Of a DNA stretch of 64,000 nucleotides, positions 1 through 11,342 are shown piece after piece. The stretch comes from Rebecca billardiae RCC1528. Taxonomy: Eukaryota > Haptophyta. The translations under genes and the position numbers were made by a program. The notes beneath the pieces were generated by a model. That model was not told the origin of the DNA. It saw only the letters and a list, made by a program, of their open reading frames with translations, and made no database searches. Within the stretch, counting starts at the first letter, position 1; each line of letters begins with the position of its first letter. The stretch spans positions 4,960,001 through 5,024,000 of the forward strand of contig OZ251222.1 in NCBI GenBank assembly GCA_965240325.2, in the 5' to 3' direction.

Positions 1-43
1 CATCCGCCTGACAATGTACCAAATGTCATTGGGTGTACCGCCA

Positions 44-2678
44 CACAGTGCCGGAAAACTGCTCAGGGTGACGTTTTAAGTTGTCCGCACCACTAGTCGA
101 ATCATCGGACAATTCTGAAGCGGTGCGCCTAAATTCGGCGCACCATAGGCGCGTCGAATCGTGGCACAGACCTTGGTAGCAGGCCACACCTGAGCGCGCT
201 GCGCGCGCCGACGCGCGCTCGGCGCGGGCAAAAAATCATGCGCCGTTGGCATTACGCAGCCCCGCGCAGCGCTGTGCTCGAGCTCGGCGGCGGCGAAAGC
301 GGGCGGGCGCACACGGCGGTGCCCGTGCGCGCTGCTCCGAGCGCAGCTGCGGCCACCCCGGCGGCATAACGCCGGTCGAGGGCACGAAAACCGATTTTTC
401 GGGAAAATGCAGAGCAGCGGCGCCCGAGCGCGCCCGAGCTCGTCGCAGCACAGTCTCCTGGTGGCTGCGCCCCGTGAAGCCACGCCACGCGGGGCGCTGG
501 CGTGCGCGTGGCCTGCGCCCACCGTGCGCTGCCCGATCATGGCCGTCGACCGCTCCGAGCGCCTCACCACGCGTGCTCGAGCCCACCGATACTGACGCCC
601 GAGCACGGTGCCGGCAGCGCTCGCAGGTGGGCGTCGGAGAAAACACGCCGGCCGAACGAGCTTGAAGCGTCCGCCGCGATGCCAACGGCAGCGGACGACG
701 TGCGCGCCACCTCGGCGCCAGTCGCCCAGCCCTTGCGCGGCGGTGCGGGCTCGCTCGTTCGCCGCCATCAGCTGCGCGCGCGCAGCCCGATCACTGCCCG
801 CTGGTTCTGTTGTCGAGCAGCTGCGGCCTGCCACGCGCACTGCCGGACATTGAGCCACAGCGCGAGCACGCGCCTCGTCTGGCACGCGCGAGCACTCAGC
901 ATCGTGCGTGGCCACCATGACGCGCCCATCTGCGCCAGCAGCGATGAGCACGCCGCCGTTCAGCTCGCATCGGGCTCGCTCGCGACGCAGCAACGCGCGG
1001 CCGTAGCGGCAGCAGCGGCGCCGTCGAGCACGCGCAGCAAACAAATATGCAGCGCGGGCGAGTCGACGGTCTGGAAAATGCGCGATCACGCCACAGCAGG
1101 CTGGCAGAGCCCGCCCGAGCTGCAGCATGCCGTAGGTGCTGCCCCAAGCTCTCGACTGCCCGTAAGCGGCGGCATGTGCGGCGGCGCCGGCGGCGGCCAT
1201 GCTGCCACGCCGTTGCGCGCCGCGGGGCGCCGTCGGCACCTCTGTGGTGAAGCGCACAGAGCTCGAGCCCACGGGGGCTGGCGACCGTCAAACCGACACC
1301 CCATGACGCGGGGCTGCGTGCGCCAGCTGCGCGCACTCCGTGGGCCCACCTAGCCCGCTCGAGCAGCTCGCCTTGGGTGCGCGCAGCGGCTCGAGCACAC
1401 TGGTATGGGACGCCTGCCTGCGGTGCCGCCGAGCACATGCGGCCGACGGTCACTCAGCACGGGCGACTCGACGGCGGCGAGCAGGCGCGACGGCCTCGCC
1501 GCGCCGCGGAAAAGCCTGCCCGGGCTGCAGCACGCCGTAGGAGCAGCCCAGCGCCCTCCTCCGCCCTCCAGCTTCGGCGCGCGCAGCAGGCCCGGCGGCG
1601 GCCATGCTGGCGTGCCCAAGCATGAAGATGGGCGCGGCCGGCCGCGCCGTCGCAAAGCGCGCAGAACTCGAGCTCGGGGGGGCGGACGGCCGCCAAACTG
1701 GCGCGGCAGGACGTGGCACTGCGTGCGCCAGCTACGCGCACCCGCTGCGCCCGCGTGGCCCGTGCGAGCGCCGCGCCTCGAGCACACGCAGCTGCTCGAC
1801 ACAGCCACGGCAGTGTGGCTTGTGCGCGTGCACGTGATCAGTCTCAGCTCTGAGGCGCGCGCTCAGGAGGGCTGCGGCCGGGCCGAGCGCGATCTGCGCG
1901 GACGGTACAGCCTGGCGGCTCATGCCAGCCAGCCCAAAGCCCGCTCCGCCATCCGCGTCATGGCGCTCCAGCCTCTCGCGTGCTGCGCTGCAGCCGCGCT
2001 CGGCAAACGGACGTCGCCCAGCCCGCCTTGCACGCGGCTGAGCAGTGGCAGCCAGGCGAAGCGTCGTCGCGGGCGAGGCTGCGCTGGGTGATGCGGCTCG
2101 GGTCGGTGGGCAAGTCGCACCCCGCCGTCGGTCGCCTCCACGCCTCAGGCTCGCTCGAGGTCAAAGACAACTGCGCGGCGCGGCGTTTGCGCGGGCGGGC
2201 CGCGGGCGTGGCGGGGTGTACGCGTGCAATGTCACAGCCTCCCACACAATTTCAGGAGGGTGAGACGCACCGCCAGCGGCACCCGCACACAATCCCACCC
2301 TGCGCGAGCCACCTGCCGTGTCGACTGAAGCATCAGGCTCGGGCGCAACCGCGGGCGGTGCATGCAAGAAGCTCGCGAAACGCACCGCGCGCGCCGTGAG
2401 GGCGAAAGGAGAGCACCCGTCAGGGTGGCGAGGAACTTGCCCAGCGCCACGCGGAAGACGACCCCAGCCCGCGTCGACGCATAGTCGGGCCCGCGAGCAG
2501 CCTCGTCGGTCTTCGCCGAGTAGATCGCGCCGCGAGCCGAGGCACCGCTCGTTTGAGGCTCCGTCCGCCGCGAAGTCGCGGCTTCCACCCGAGTTCCACT
2601 GTCCGGCCGAGACCGGATTCGCTGACTCGAGCTGCGGACCGTCCGAAGCGTCACGGAAAATTCCAATCCTGCACTGTG
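44..2678 (+). mobile_element. Left copy of a 2.63-kb short-TIR element (left arm of a large inverted repeat)
   Basis: This 2635-bp unit begins with CACAGTGCCGGA and ends with TCCTGCACTGTG, so it has imperfect 12-bp terminal inverted repeats. It is almost identical, in reverse orientation, to 3787-6420; small indels near 2000-2030 separate the copies. It is very GC-rich. Its open frames read as Ala/Arg-rich noise with no transposase motif, so it appears to be a non-autonomous element. Both ends abut TGTACCA-type satellite (15-40 outside, 2679 onward inside). I could not find a convincing target-site duplication. A CACAGTG start would fit a CACTA-like family, but that is only a guess. Confidence 0.85.
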
Positions 2679-3055
2679 CATGTACACTTTGGTACATAAA
2701 TGGTACACTTTGGTACATTTCATGAGTGTACCAACGTGTACCAACCATGTACCAGTTTGCACACAAAAGTGTACCAAGTGTACCAACTCCTCCCTGATAA
2801 TGTACCAACTGCTCCCCAAAGTGTACCAACTTGTCCCAGGGTGTACCAAAAAATGTACCAACTCGTCCTGAAAATGTACCAATAAGTGTACCAAATTTCC
2901 GCGGAATGTACCAACTTGGTCCAGGGTGTACCAACAGTGTACCAACTCGTCCTGAAAATGTACCAAGTGTACCAAATTTCCGCTGAATGTACCAACTCGG
3001 CCCAGCAGGGTGTACCACAAGTGTACCAACTCCGGCACGAGTGTACCATCTGGCA
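2679..3055. repeat. TGTACCA satellite, left block
   Basis: About twenty copies of GTACCA or TGTACCAA occur at irregular 8-30 bp spacing, after a few TGGTACA copies at the left edge. A higher-order unit of roughly 90 bp, containing AAATTTCCGC, is seen twice (about 2880-2960 and 2950-3040). Every motif contains the palindrome GTAC. The block is the inner flank of the left element copy. Confidence 0.9.
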
Positions 3056-3420
3056 TCTACTGAACCAGCCGTCCGGGAAGGTCAAGGTGCGCCCGTCCAT
3101 CCATCCATGGCTCTGATGCTCGTCGTGGGGGCGCTCGTCTTCGACCGCCACGAACATCGCTGCGGCGAGTGGTTGCTGATCCCCTTCCACACGATGACGC
3201 ACGCTCTGCTCGCGTTTTCTTCCGCCCGCCCGCTAGCTGTGGCACCGCTACCGCCACGCAGCGTTGCAGCTCTGCTGCCAATTACAAGCGCCGTCTCGAT
3301 GGGTACGCGCCTGATGGTGCTGCTTACGCTGGCTACGCCGAGTGCGCGTCGTGGCTGCTAGAACACGCGCGCTGGGAGGCCCATCGTCATTTGCGGATCA
3401 TCGTGGACAAACTGTGTGAG
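3056..3420 (+). other. Unique loop between the satellite blocks, with an ankyrin-like relic
   Basis: This is the only non-repetitive stretch in the first 6.4 kb. Around 3290-3370 one plus-strand frame reads like part of an ankyrin repeat (DG-x-A-x2-AGYAECASWLLEHA). No complete repeat set, start codon or splice context was found. It is best regarded as a captured or leftover gene fragment. Confidence 0.35.
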
Positions 3421-3786
3421 GATGTACCAGGGGCAGGGATTCTGGGTGTACCAGGTACACCCAGGAAAGTGTACCAGCCGTCTGAATCGCCGACGATGGT
3501 ACACTATATTGGTACATTCATGAAAAGTTGGTACATTGATGGTACATTGGGGGACGGTTGGTACACATGGTATGGTACATTTGGTACATCGTTATTGGGA
3601 CACATTGGTACATTCTTCGGACGAGTTGGTACATTTGGGAGGAGTTGGTACATCAGGTAATGTACCGGCCAACATGTGCTATGTGGATGTACCAAAGTGT
3701 ACCATGGTACACCCACTGACATTTGGTACATATTGTCAGGATGCGTTGGTACACTTTGGTACACTATTGGTACACCATTGGTACAC
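3421..3786. repeat. TGGTACA satellite, right block
   Basis: The same GTAC-centred motif as at 2679-3055 occurs here mostly as TGGTACA, so the block is the approximate inverted counterpart of the left one. Two GTACCAGG-type copies and a GTACCATGGTAC palindrome lie within it (around 3440-3465 and 3698-3711). Spacing is irregular. It borders the right element copy at 3787. Confidence 0.88.
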
Positions 3787-6420
3787 CACAGTGCCGGATT
3801 GGAATTTTCCGTGACGCTTCGGACGGTCCGCTACTCCGTCAGCGAATCCCGTCTCGGCCGGACAGTGGAAGCTCGCCGCGGAAGCGGGCGACTTTGGCGG
3901 ACGGAGGGACAAACGAGCGGGCTGCCTCGCTCGCGGCGCGACCTACTCCGCGAAGACCGACGAGGCTGCTCGCGGACCCGACTATGCGTCGACGCGGGCT
4001 GGGGTCGTCTTCCGCGTGGCGCTGGGCAAGTTCCTCGCCGCCCTGACGGGTGCTCTCCTTTCGCCCTCACGGCGCGCGCGGTGCGAGCGCGCCGCCGCCC
4101 GCATGCGCCGCGCGCGTTTGCGCCCGAGCCTGATGCCTCAGCAGACGTGGCGGGTGGCTCGCGCGGGGTGGGATTGGGCGCTGTTGCCGCTGGCGGTGCG
4201 TCTCACCCTCCTGAATTGCCATGGGAGGCTGTGAATTGCCAAGTGTACACCCCGCCACGCCCGCGGCGCGCTCGCGAACGCTCCGCGCCGCGCAGTTATC
4301 TTCGACCTCGAGCGAGCCTGGCGCGTGGAGGCGACCGACGGCGGGGTGCGACTTGCCCACCGACCCGAGCCGCATCACCCAGCGCAGCCTCGCCCGCGAC
4401 GACGCTTCGCCTGGCTGCCACTGCTCAGCCGCGTGCAAGGCGGGCTGGGCGACGTCTTTGCCGAGCGCGGCTGCAGCGCAGCACGCGAGAGGCTGGAGCG
4501 CCATGACGCGGATGGCGGAGCGGGCTTTGGGCTGGCTGGCATGAGCCGCCAGGCTGTACCGTCCGCGCAGATCGCGCTCGGCCCGGCCGCAGCCCTCCTG
4601 AGCGCGCGCCTCAGAGCTGAGACTGATCACGTGCACGCGCACAAGCCACACTGCCGTGGCTGTGTCGAGCAGCTGCGTGTGCTCGAGGCGCGGCGCTCGC
4701 ACGGGCCACGCGGGCGCAGCGGGTGCGCGCAGCTGGCGCACGCATTGCCACGTCCTGCCGCGCCAGTTTGGCGGCCGTCCGCCCCCCCGAGCTCGAGTTC
4801 TGCGCGCTTTGCGACGGCGCGGCCGGCCGCGCCCGTCTTCATGCTTGGGCACGCCAGCATGGCCGCCGCCGGGCCTGCTGCGCGCGCCGAAGCTGGAGGG
4901 CGGAGGAGGGCGCTGGGCTGCTCCTACGGCGTGCTGCAGCCCGGGCAGGCTTTTCCGCGGCGCGGCGAGGCCGTCGCGCCTGCTCGCCGCCGTCGAGTCG
5001 CCCGTGCTGAGTGACCGTCGGCCGCATGTGCTCGGCGGCACCGCAGGCAGGCGTCCCATACCAGTGTGCTCGAGCCGCTGCGCGCACCCAAGGCGAGCTG
5101 CTCGAGCGGGCTAGGTGGGCCCACGGAGTGCGCGCAGCTGGCGCACGCAGCCCCGCGTCATGGGGTGTCGGTTTGACGGTCGCCAGCCCCCGTGGGCTCG
5201 AGCGCTGTGCGCTTCACCGCGGAGGTGCCGGCGGCGCCCCGCGGCGCGCAACGGCGGGGCAGCATGGCCGCCGCCGGCGCCGCCGCACATGCAGCCGCTT
5301 ACGGGCAGTCGAGAGCTTGGGGCAGCACCTACGGCATGCTGCAGCTCGGGCGGGCTCTGCCAGCCTGCTGTGGCGTGATCGCGCGTTTTCCAGACCGTCG
5401 ACTCGCCCGCGCTGCATATTTGTTTGCCGCGCGTGCTCGACGGCGCTGCTGCTGCCGCTACGCCCGCGCGTTGCTGCGTCGCGAGCGAGCCCGATGCGAG
5501 CTGAACGGCGGCGTGCTAATCGCTGCTGGCGCAGATGGGCGCGTCATGGTGGCCACGCACGATGCTGAGTGCTCGCGCGTGCCAGACGAGGCGCGTGCTC
5601 GCGCTGTGGCTCAATGTCCGGCAGTGCGCGTGGCAGGCCGCAGCTGCTCGACAACAGAACCAGCGGGCAGTGATCGGGCTGCGCGCGCGCAGCTGATGGC
5701 GGCGAACGAGCGAGCCCGCACCGCCGCGCAAGGGCTGGGCGACTGGCGCCGAGGTGGCGCGCACGTCGTCCGCTGCCGTTGGCATCGCGGCGGACGCTTC
5801 AAGCTCGTTCGGCCGGCGTGTTTTCTCCGACGCCCACCTGCGAGCGCTGCCGGCACCGTGCTCGGGCGTCAGTATCGGCGGGCTCGAGCACGCGTGGTGA
5901 GGCGCTCGGAGCGGTTGACGGCCATGGTCGGGCAGCGCACGGTGGGCGCAGGCCACGCGCACGCCAGCGCCCCGCGTGGCGTGGCTTCACGGGGCGCAGC
6001 CACCAGGAGACTGTGCTGCGACGAGCTCGGGCGCGCTCGGGCGCTGCTGCTCTGCATTTTCCCGAAAAATCGGTTTTCGTGCCCTCGACCGGCGGCATGC
6101 CGCCGTGGTGGCCGCAGCTGCGCTCGGAGCAGCGCGCAAGGGCACCGCCGTGTGCGCCCGCCCGCTTTCGCCGCCGCCGAGCTCGAGCACAGCGCTGCGC
6201 GGGGCTGCGTAATGCCAACGGCGCATGATTTTTTGCCCGCGCCGAGCGCGCGTCGGCGCGCGCAGCGCGCTCAGGCGTGGCCTGCTACCAAGGTCTGTGC
6301 CACGATTCGACGCGCCTATGGTGCGCCGAATTTAGGCGCACCGCTTCAGAATTGTCCGATGATTCGACTAGTGGTGCGGACAACTTAAAACGTCACCCTG
6401 AGCCGTTTTCCGGCACTGTG
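3787..6420 (-). mobile_element. Right copy of the 2.63-kb short-TIR element (right arm of the inverted repeat)
   Basis: This is the reverse-orientation partner of 44-2678. It begins CACAGTGCCGGA at 3787 and ends CCGGCACTGTG at 6420. Near-identity over 2.6 kb implies recent duplication or gene conversion between the arms. The flanks are again satellite, with TGGTACA motifs just before 3787 and just after 6420. No coding capacity with recognisable domains was seen on either strand. Confidence 0.85.
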
Positions 6421-6614
6421 ACTATTGGTACACTTGGTACATCTCTAACATGTACACAGCAACGACTTCTCTTTTTAAAGCGGCCGTTAGCGTGTCCATC
6501 GGCCGGATTATTTTACGGAAAATTACTATGCGCTGCGCGCGCGCGCCCAGCGGGCGGCGCGCGCGCGCGACTAGTCCCCCCTGCATGCCCTAACCGTCAG
6601 CTGCCTGATTCCCG

Positions 6615-9600
6615 CTACCCAGCCCCGCTGCCGTCGCGCGCGACATCCGCGCCGTCGCTCACCGTCGCCGAGGCCGAGCGCGCCGCCGCCCTCAATTTGC
6701 TCTTGAGTGCCGACAAGTCCTCCTCCGGAAGCCCAGCCTCCTCGCGCACGAGCTTGCGCGCCGCGATGTACTCGTCGACCAGGTCGTGCGCGCCGGCCTT
6801 CGCCTTGCGCTGCCATTCGCGCTGCCGCTTGCCCTCCTTCTTCAGCCAGAGCCGCCGCACCTTGTCGCCGAACTCCTCCTCCGCCCACGTCGCAAGCGAC
6901 ACGCGGCGCAGGAGCTGCGCGGCCGTCGAGATGTGCGGCTGCACCGTCGACTTCTTCCCCTCGGCATACTCGCGGACGAACGAGTCGAGCGACTTGCGCG
7001 CGTTCACGAGCGGCATCGCCCGCTTGGTCACCTGCACGAAGTGCTCCTGCACCTGCTCGTCCGCGAGCTGCACGAGGTGGCCCCACCGCCTGATCAGCAG
7101 AGGCAAGACGAACCGCGCGATCGTCTTGTACTGCGAGGTGACCGGCTTGAGGACGAACAGGTCGAGCGCCTCGACCCACGCCGTCGCGGCTGCCTCAACC
7201 TCGTCCGCACGCTTCGCGCGGCCATCGTCATCGTCCGTGTAGCCGCGCGAGGAGACGAGGTCGTGCAGCTGCCACGTGAGCATGAGCAGGCGGCAGAAGA
7301 GTGCCATGCGCGGCATGTCCGCGATCTCGGCCTTCAACTGCGCCTCGTCGTCAAAGCCGATCTCGTCCATCATCTCGCGCTCCTCCTCGTCCTGCATGTC
7401 CGAGATGCGCGCGTCCTCGTCGCCGCTGTCCGCCGCGCCCGCGCTGCTCGCGCCGTCGAGATCCGCGTCGATCTTCCACACGACCTGCACCAACGCCCAG
7501 AAGACCGCGTGCGTGCGCAGCAGCGAGATGCCGTCGCCGCGGAGGTCGGGCACGCCGATCTCGTTGGTGCGCGTGCGCCGCTTGGGCACTCGCACAGGCA
7601 CGCCCGCGTTCTTGAACAGGACGATCAGGTCGTACTTGGTGAGCGGCGCGTCGCGGCCGTACAGCTCGTCCACCTCCCTCCACAGCGCCGACAGCACCGG
7701 CTTGAAAGTGTCGTGCTTGAAGTGCATGATGCCGGGGAAGTAGTTGACGTGCTCGAGCTCCAGCTGCGGTAGCAGCCACTGGTTCTCGTGCAGCTTCTGG
7801 TCGACGATGCGCTCGGCGTCCTTCGAGTCGTCGGCGAGAAGGCGGCGGCGCTTGGTCATCTCGGCGTCGCACTCGCCCTGGTCGGCAGGCGTGACCTTGC
7901 ACGCAGGGCACGTCACGCCCGGGTCCGCGTGGCACAGCGCGCGCGCGCGCTTGTACGTGCGCAGCCGCCACTGAGGCGAGCCGCCGTCCGCGCCCGCCTC
8001 CTTGACCGCCCACACGTTGAAGCGGAGCGGCGAGACGTTGTGCGAGCCCTGGCCGGCGAGGCTGGCAAGGTTGACATAATCGCCGGTGTACGTGATGATG
8101 GCCTTCTGCTCCTCCGCGTAGTCGGCCGCCTCGCCGCCGCCGCCAAAACCGCCGCCGGCCGCGCCGCCCGCCGCGCCGGCAGCGCCGGCCGCGCCGGCCG
8201 CGCCGGCCGCGCCGCCGGCCGCGGCGGCCGCGGCGGCCGCGGCGGCCGCGCCGCCGGCCGTGCCCGCGCTCGGGTTGCCAGCCGCGCTGCTCGCCGCGCC
8301 GCCGGCCGCGCCACCGGCCGCGCGGACGCCAGCGCCGGCGGTGCCGCCAGCCACGCCGCTGCCGCTGCCGCTGCCGCCCGCGCCGCCCGCGCCGCCCGCG
8401 CCGCCGCCAGCGCCCGCGCCCGCGTTACCAGCCGCGCCGCCGGCAGCGCCGCCGGCCGCGCGGACGCCAGCGCCGGCGGTGCCGCCAGCCACGCCGCTGC
8501 CGCTGCCGCCCGCGCCGCCCGCGCCGCCCGTGCCGCCGGCCGTGCCGCCGGCCGTGCCGCCGGCCGCGCCGCCGGCCGCGCCGCGGGCCTCGCCGCGGCC
8601 CGCGCCGCCGGCCGCGCCGGCTGTGACGGCCGCGGCCGCGCCGCCGGCCGCGCCGGCCACACGTGCGGTGGCGGCAGCAGGCGGCGTCGGTCGCGGCGGA
8701 AGCAGGCCGCTCCGGATCACGTCATTGATCGCGTCGGCGTGCGCACTCCATAACTCGGACATGTCCGAGTCCGGCCGCTCCGAGATGGCGATCGCCTCTG
8801 ACGACGCGAGCGCGCCGTAGTTGACGCCCCAGCCGTTGCGCACGATGGCGATCGTGGCCGTGCGCGAGTGAGCCGTGTTGCCCGCGTCCGCCGAGAGGAG
8901 GAGGACGTGCGGCTGCCCGCGCGGGCGCGCGGACTTGCCGTTGCGCTCCGAGCGATCCAGCACGGCGTGCACGGCCTGCGCCCACGGCCGCGCCGCCGAC
9001 TCGCTGCCGATCATGAGCACGCCCGCGCCCGCGTGCTCGCGATCGCGCTGCGCGACCTCTCGAGAGCCAGCCGCCGGCGGCGGGATCGGGTGGCGGATCG
9101 GCTCGCGGCCGAAGCCGCCGCGGAAGACGGTGCGAGCCGAGTGCTCGCCCGTCACCGGGTGGATCTCCTTCCCCACCCACTCGCGCCACGTGTCGAACTG
9201 CGCGTCCGTGACGTTCTTCGAGACGAGGTAGCCGGCGACGTCGTGGTGCGTCTGATGAGATTGAATCTCGCGCACAACGCCCACTGCGCCGCGGCGCTGC
9301 TGGAGGTAGGCGTGCCTCGCCCACGGCTTGCGCGAGCCGTCGTCTGCGCCCTCGAGCATCTCGTGCAGCACGAGGTCCATCACGTCGTCGGGCGTGCCAC
9401 GCAGGATGTGCTCGATATGGTCCGCCTCCCCCCGCCTGCGCTTGCGGCACGCGTTGCTCGAGACCGAGAGAGATGGGCGCTGAGCGCGCTGCCGATGAGC
9501 GCCGTCCAGCCCGTTCAGCTCGGCGAGGTGCTCGAACTTGCCGGCGGCTCGGTCGGCGCGCTTGCGCGCGGCGTCCTTGTCGCGCTTGAGCTCGACAAGC

Positions 9601-11342
9601 TGCGACTGCTGCTCGTCGCAGAGCGACTGGGCGTGCGCGCACTGCTGCTCGAGCAGCTGCTGCGCGTGCAGCGCAGCCGCGAGCTCGTGCTCGACGCCGC
9701 TCAGCGCGTCAGCGGCGATGTGCTCGGTCGCGGTGAGGCGGCGCTCCAACTCGAGGGCCCGATCGCGCTGCGCGTCGGCGGCGCGCTGCGCAGCTGCGGC
9801 CCGCGCGTTCGCCTCTTCGAGATCGCGCCGAAGCTTCGCCTGCGCCTGCTCCGCCTCGGCGTCGTGGCGGGTGCGCGCATCCGCGCTGTGCCCGGCGCGG
9901 TACCCGGCGAGCACAGCGCGCCTCTCCGCGGCAGCAGCGGCGGCGCGCGCGGCGGCGATCCGGTCGAGGGCCTCGCGCTCGATGTTCTCGCACTCGAGCT
10001 TGACGGCGGCGATCACCACGTCGAGAACCGGCTCGAGATCGACGGCGGCCGAGTTGACGATGTCCTCGCGCTGCCGCACCGCGTCGTCGCGCTCGCGCTC
10101 GAGCTCGCCGTTGAAGTGCTCGAGCTCGGTCACACGTGTGCGCAGCGAGGTGAGCTCGAGCTCGGAAGGGACGCTGCGCGTGCTGTGCGAGCGCCGCAAC
10201 TGCTGCTCGAGCTCGGCCACGTGCTGCAGCTCGGCCATGCGCCTTCGACCCCGTGCTGTCTGCTCGTCCGCCTCTGCCTCGGGCGTCGGCGCCACGCTGC
10301 CAGCCGAGCGCGTGAGAGGCCGCTGGCGGGTGGGCGCGGCCGAGAGCAGCACGGCAGGCGGCGGCGACATGAAGGCGGGCGAGGCGACGGCAGGTGACCT
10401 CGGCGGCAGCAGCTCTTCCGCCGACCCACCGACGAACGGCTGCGCCGCCGCGCCAGCGAGGAGGAGTGGCGGCGCGGGCTGGCGGGAGGCGCTGCGCGTG
10501 ACCGCGGGCGACGGCGCAGCGGCAGCAGGAAAGCTCAAGGCGGAGGAGGCGTTGGTAGTGGCGGGCGAGAAGACGAGGTGGTCGGCGTGAGCGGGAAGAG
10601 ACGAGAAGCGGGCAGCGACGACGGCGGGAGACAAATCGGCGGCGGCGGCGGCGGCTGATGCCGCCGCCTCGCCGCCATCAGCTCGAAGGAGAGCGAGCGC
10701 GCGCGCGGTCGGTGGACGGGCGGCATCATGCGGCGAGGACAGCGGCTGCGGCTGCGGCCGCGGCCGCGGCCGCGGCCGCGGCTGCGGCGGCTGCACGAGC
10801 GGCGGAGGCAGGTGCGGAGGCGCCGACGGCAGCTGCGGCGGTGGCGGAAGCGACGGCAGCGGCGGCGGCCCCAACGGAGGCAGCGGCTGGGTGTCCGCGA
10901 CCGCGTAGGGCATCACGGCGGCGGACGATGGATCGGATGGCGCGTCGGCGCAGAGGCCGGGCGTGAGACCGAGGACTGGAACATGCGAGAGAGGCTGAGA
11001 ATGAGAATGCAGATGGGCATGCGTGGGATCGAGGGCAGAGAGATCGAGGGGGGGATGCGGCGCGACCGCGCCGTCACCAGCTGGCGCGCGACGCCATCGG
11101 GCGCTGCTCGCTGCTCGGCGAGTGGCGGTCAGCTGCTCGCGCTGCGCGCGGCGCGCTTTCCAGTCCGCGCGCTTGCGCCGTGAGACGTCGGACTCGGGCG
11201 GCGCCGCCGGTGCCGCCGCGGCGGGCGCCGCGGCAGGCGCTGCCGGCGGCGCGCCCGTGAGCTCCGACGGGCCCTTCGTCACAGACGGCGTGCGCCGCCA
11301 GCCCCGCCTCCGCCGCGGCGCATCGAGACGCCCTGCGCGCAC
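6615..11342 (-). CDS. Candidate transposase of the 6.2-kb element (main open frame, ~1575 codons)
   Basis: A single 4.7-kb open frame fills most of the element. In order it shows a Pro-rich N-terminal part (to about residue 350), a long coiled coil rich in Glu/Arg/Ala (about 360-640), and a basic NACRKRRRGE patch. Then comes a globular region containing VLLLSADAGNTAHSRT, a Gly/Ala-rich low-complexity spacer (about 900-1070; bases 8130-8680), and a second globular part with a CxxC pair and YFPGIMHFKHDTFKPVL. An Asp after a beta-strand-like run and a later G-I-M-H pattern resemble the first and second catalytic strands of RNase H-fold transposases. This similarity is weak and unproven. The frame has no ATG near its 5' end (11342 is GTG) and overlaps the end of the upstream frame, so it is probably spliced to it near 11,355. 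Confidence 0.6.
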   Translation of the reverse strand: MRAGRLDAPRRRRGWRRTPSVTKGPSELTGAPPAAPAAAPAAAAPAAPPESDVSRRKRADWKARRAQREQLTATRRAASSARWRRAPAGDGAVAPHPPLDLSALDPTHAHLHSHSQPLSHVPVLGLTPGLCADAPSDPSSAAVMPYAVADTQPLPPLGPPPLPSLPPPPQLPSAPPHLPPPLVQPPQPRPRPRPRPQPQPLSSPHDAARPPTARALALLRADGGEAAASAAAAAADLSPAVVAARFSSLPAHADHLVFSPATTNASSALSFPAAAAPSPAVTRSASRQPAPPLLLAGAAAQPFVGGSAEELLPPRSPAVASPAFMSPPPAVLLSAAPTRQRPLTRSAGSVAPTPEAEADEQTARGRRRMAELQHVAELEQQLRRSHSTRSVPSELELTSLRTRVTELEHFNGELERERDDAVRQREDIVNSAAVDLEPVLDVVIAAVKLECENIEREALDRIAAARAAAAAAERRAVLAGYRAGHSADARTRHDAEAEQAQAKLRRDLEEANARAAAAQRAADAQRDRALELERRLTATEHIAADALSGVEHELAAALHAQQLLEQQCAHAQSLCDEQQSQLVELKRDKDAARKRADRAAGKFEHLAELNGLDGAHRQRAQRPSLSVSSNACRKRRRGEADHIEHILRGTPDDVMDLVLHEMLEGADDGSRKPWARHAYLQQRRGAVGVVREIQSHQTHHDVAGYLVSKNVTDAQFDTWREWVGKEIHPVTGEHSARTVFRGGFGREPIRHPIPPPAAGSREVAQRDREHAGAGVLMIGSESAARPWAQAVHAVLDRSERNGKSARPRGQPHVLLLSADAGNTAHSRTATIAIVRNGWGVNYGALASSEAIAISERPDSDMSELWSAHADAINDVIRSGLLPPRPTPPAAATARVAGAAGGAAAAVTAGAAGGAGRGEARGAAGGAAGGTAGGTAGGTGGAGGAGGSGSGVAGGTAGAGVRAAGGAAGGAAGNAGAGAGGGAGGAGGAGGSGSGSGVAGGTAGAGVRAAGGAAGGAASSAAGNPSAGTAGGAAAAAAAAAAAGGAAGAAGAAGAAGAAGGAAGGGFGGGGEAADYAEEQKAIITYTGDYVNLASLAGQGSHNVSPLRFNVWAVKEAGADGGSPQWRLRTYKRARALCHADPGVTCPACKVTPADQGECDAEMTKRRRLLADDSKDAERIVDQKLHENQWLLPQLELEHVNYFPGIMHFKHDTFKPVLSALWREVDELYGRDAPLTKYDLIVLFKNAGVPVRVPKRRTRTNEIGVPDLRGDGISLLRTHAVFWALVQVVWKIDADLDGASSAGAADSGDEDARISDMQDEEEREMMDEIGFDDEAQLKAEIADMPRMALFCRLLMLTWQLHDLVSSRGYTDDDDGRAKRADEVEAAATAWVEALDLFVLKPVTSQYKTIARFVLPLLIRRWGHLVQLADEQVQEHFVQVTKRAMPLVNARKSLDSFVREYAEGKKSTVQPHISTAAQLLRRVSLATWAEEEFGDKVRRLWLKKEGKRQREWQRKAKAGAHDLVDEYIAARKLVREEAGLPEEDLSALKSKLRAAARSASATVSDGADVARDGSGAG

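Noticed and set aside
76-1272. 398-codon open frame in the left arm, repeated at 5192-6388
   Set aside because: Its composition is Ala/Arg/Cys-rich and equally long frames overlap it on both strands, as expected from GC-rich DNA. The duplication is explained by the element copy.
44-6420. Target-site duplication for the inverted element copies
   Set aside because: The flanking bases (CCA/CAT on the left copy, CAC/ACT on the right) do not match, even if an inversion between the copies is allowed.
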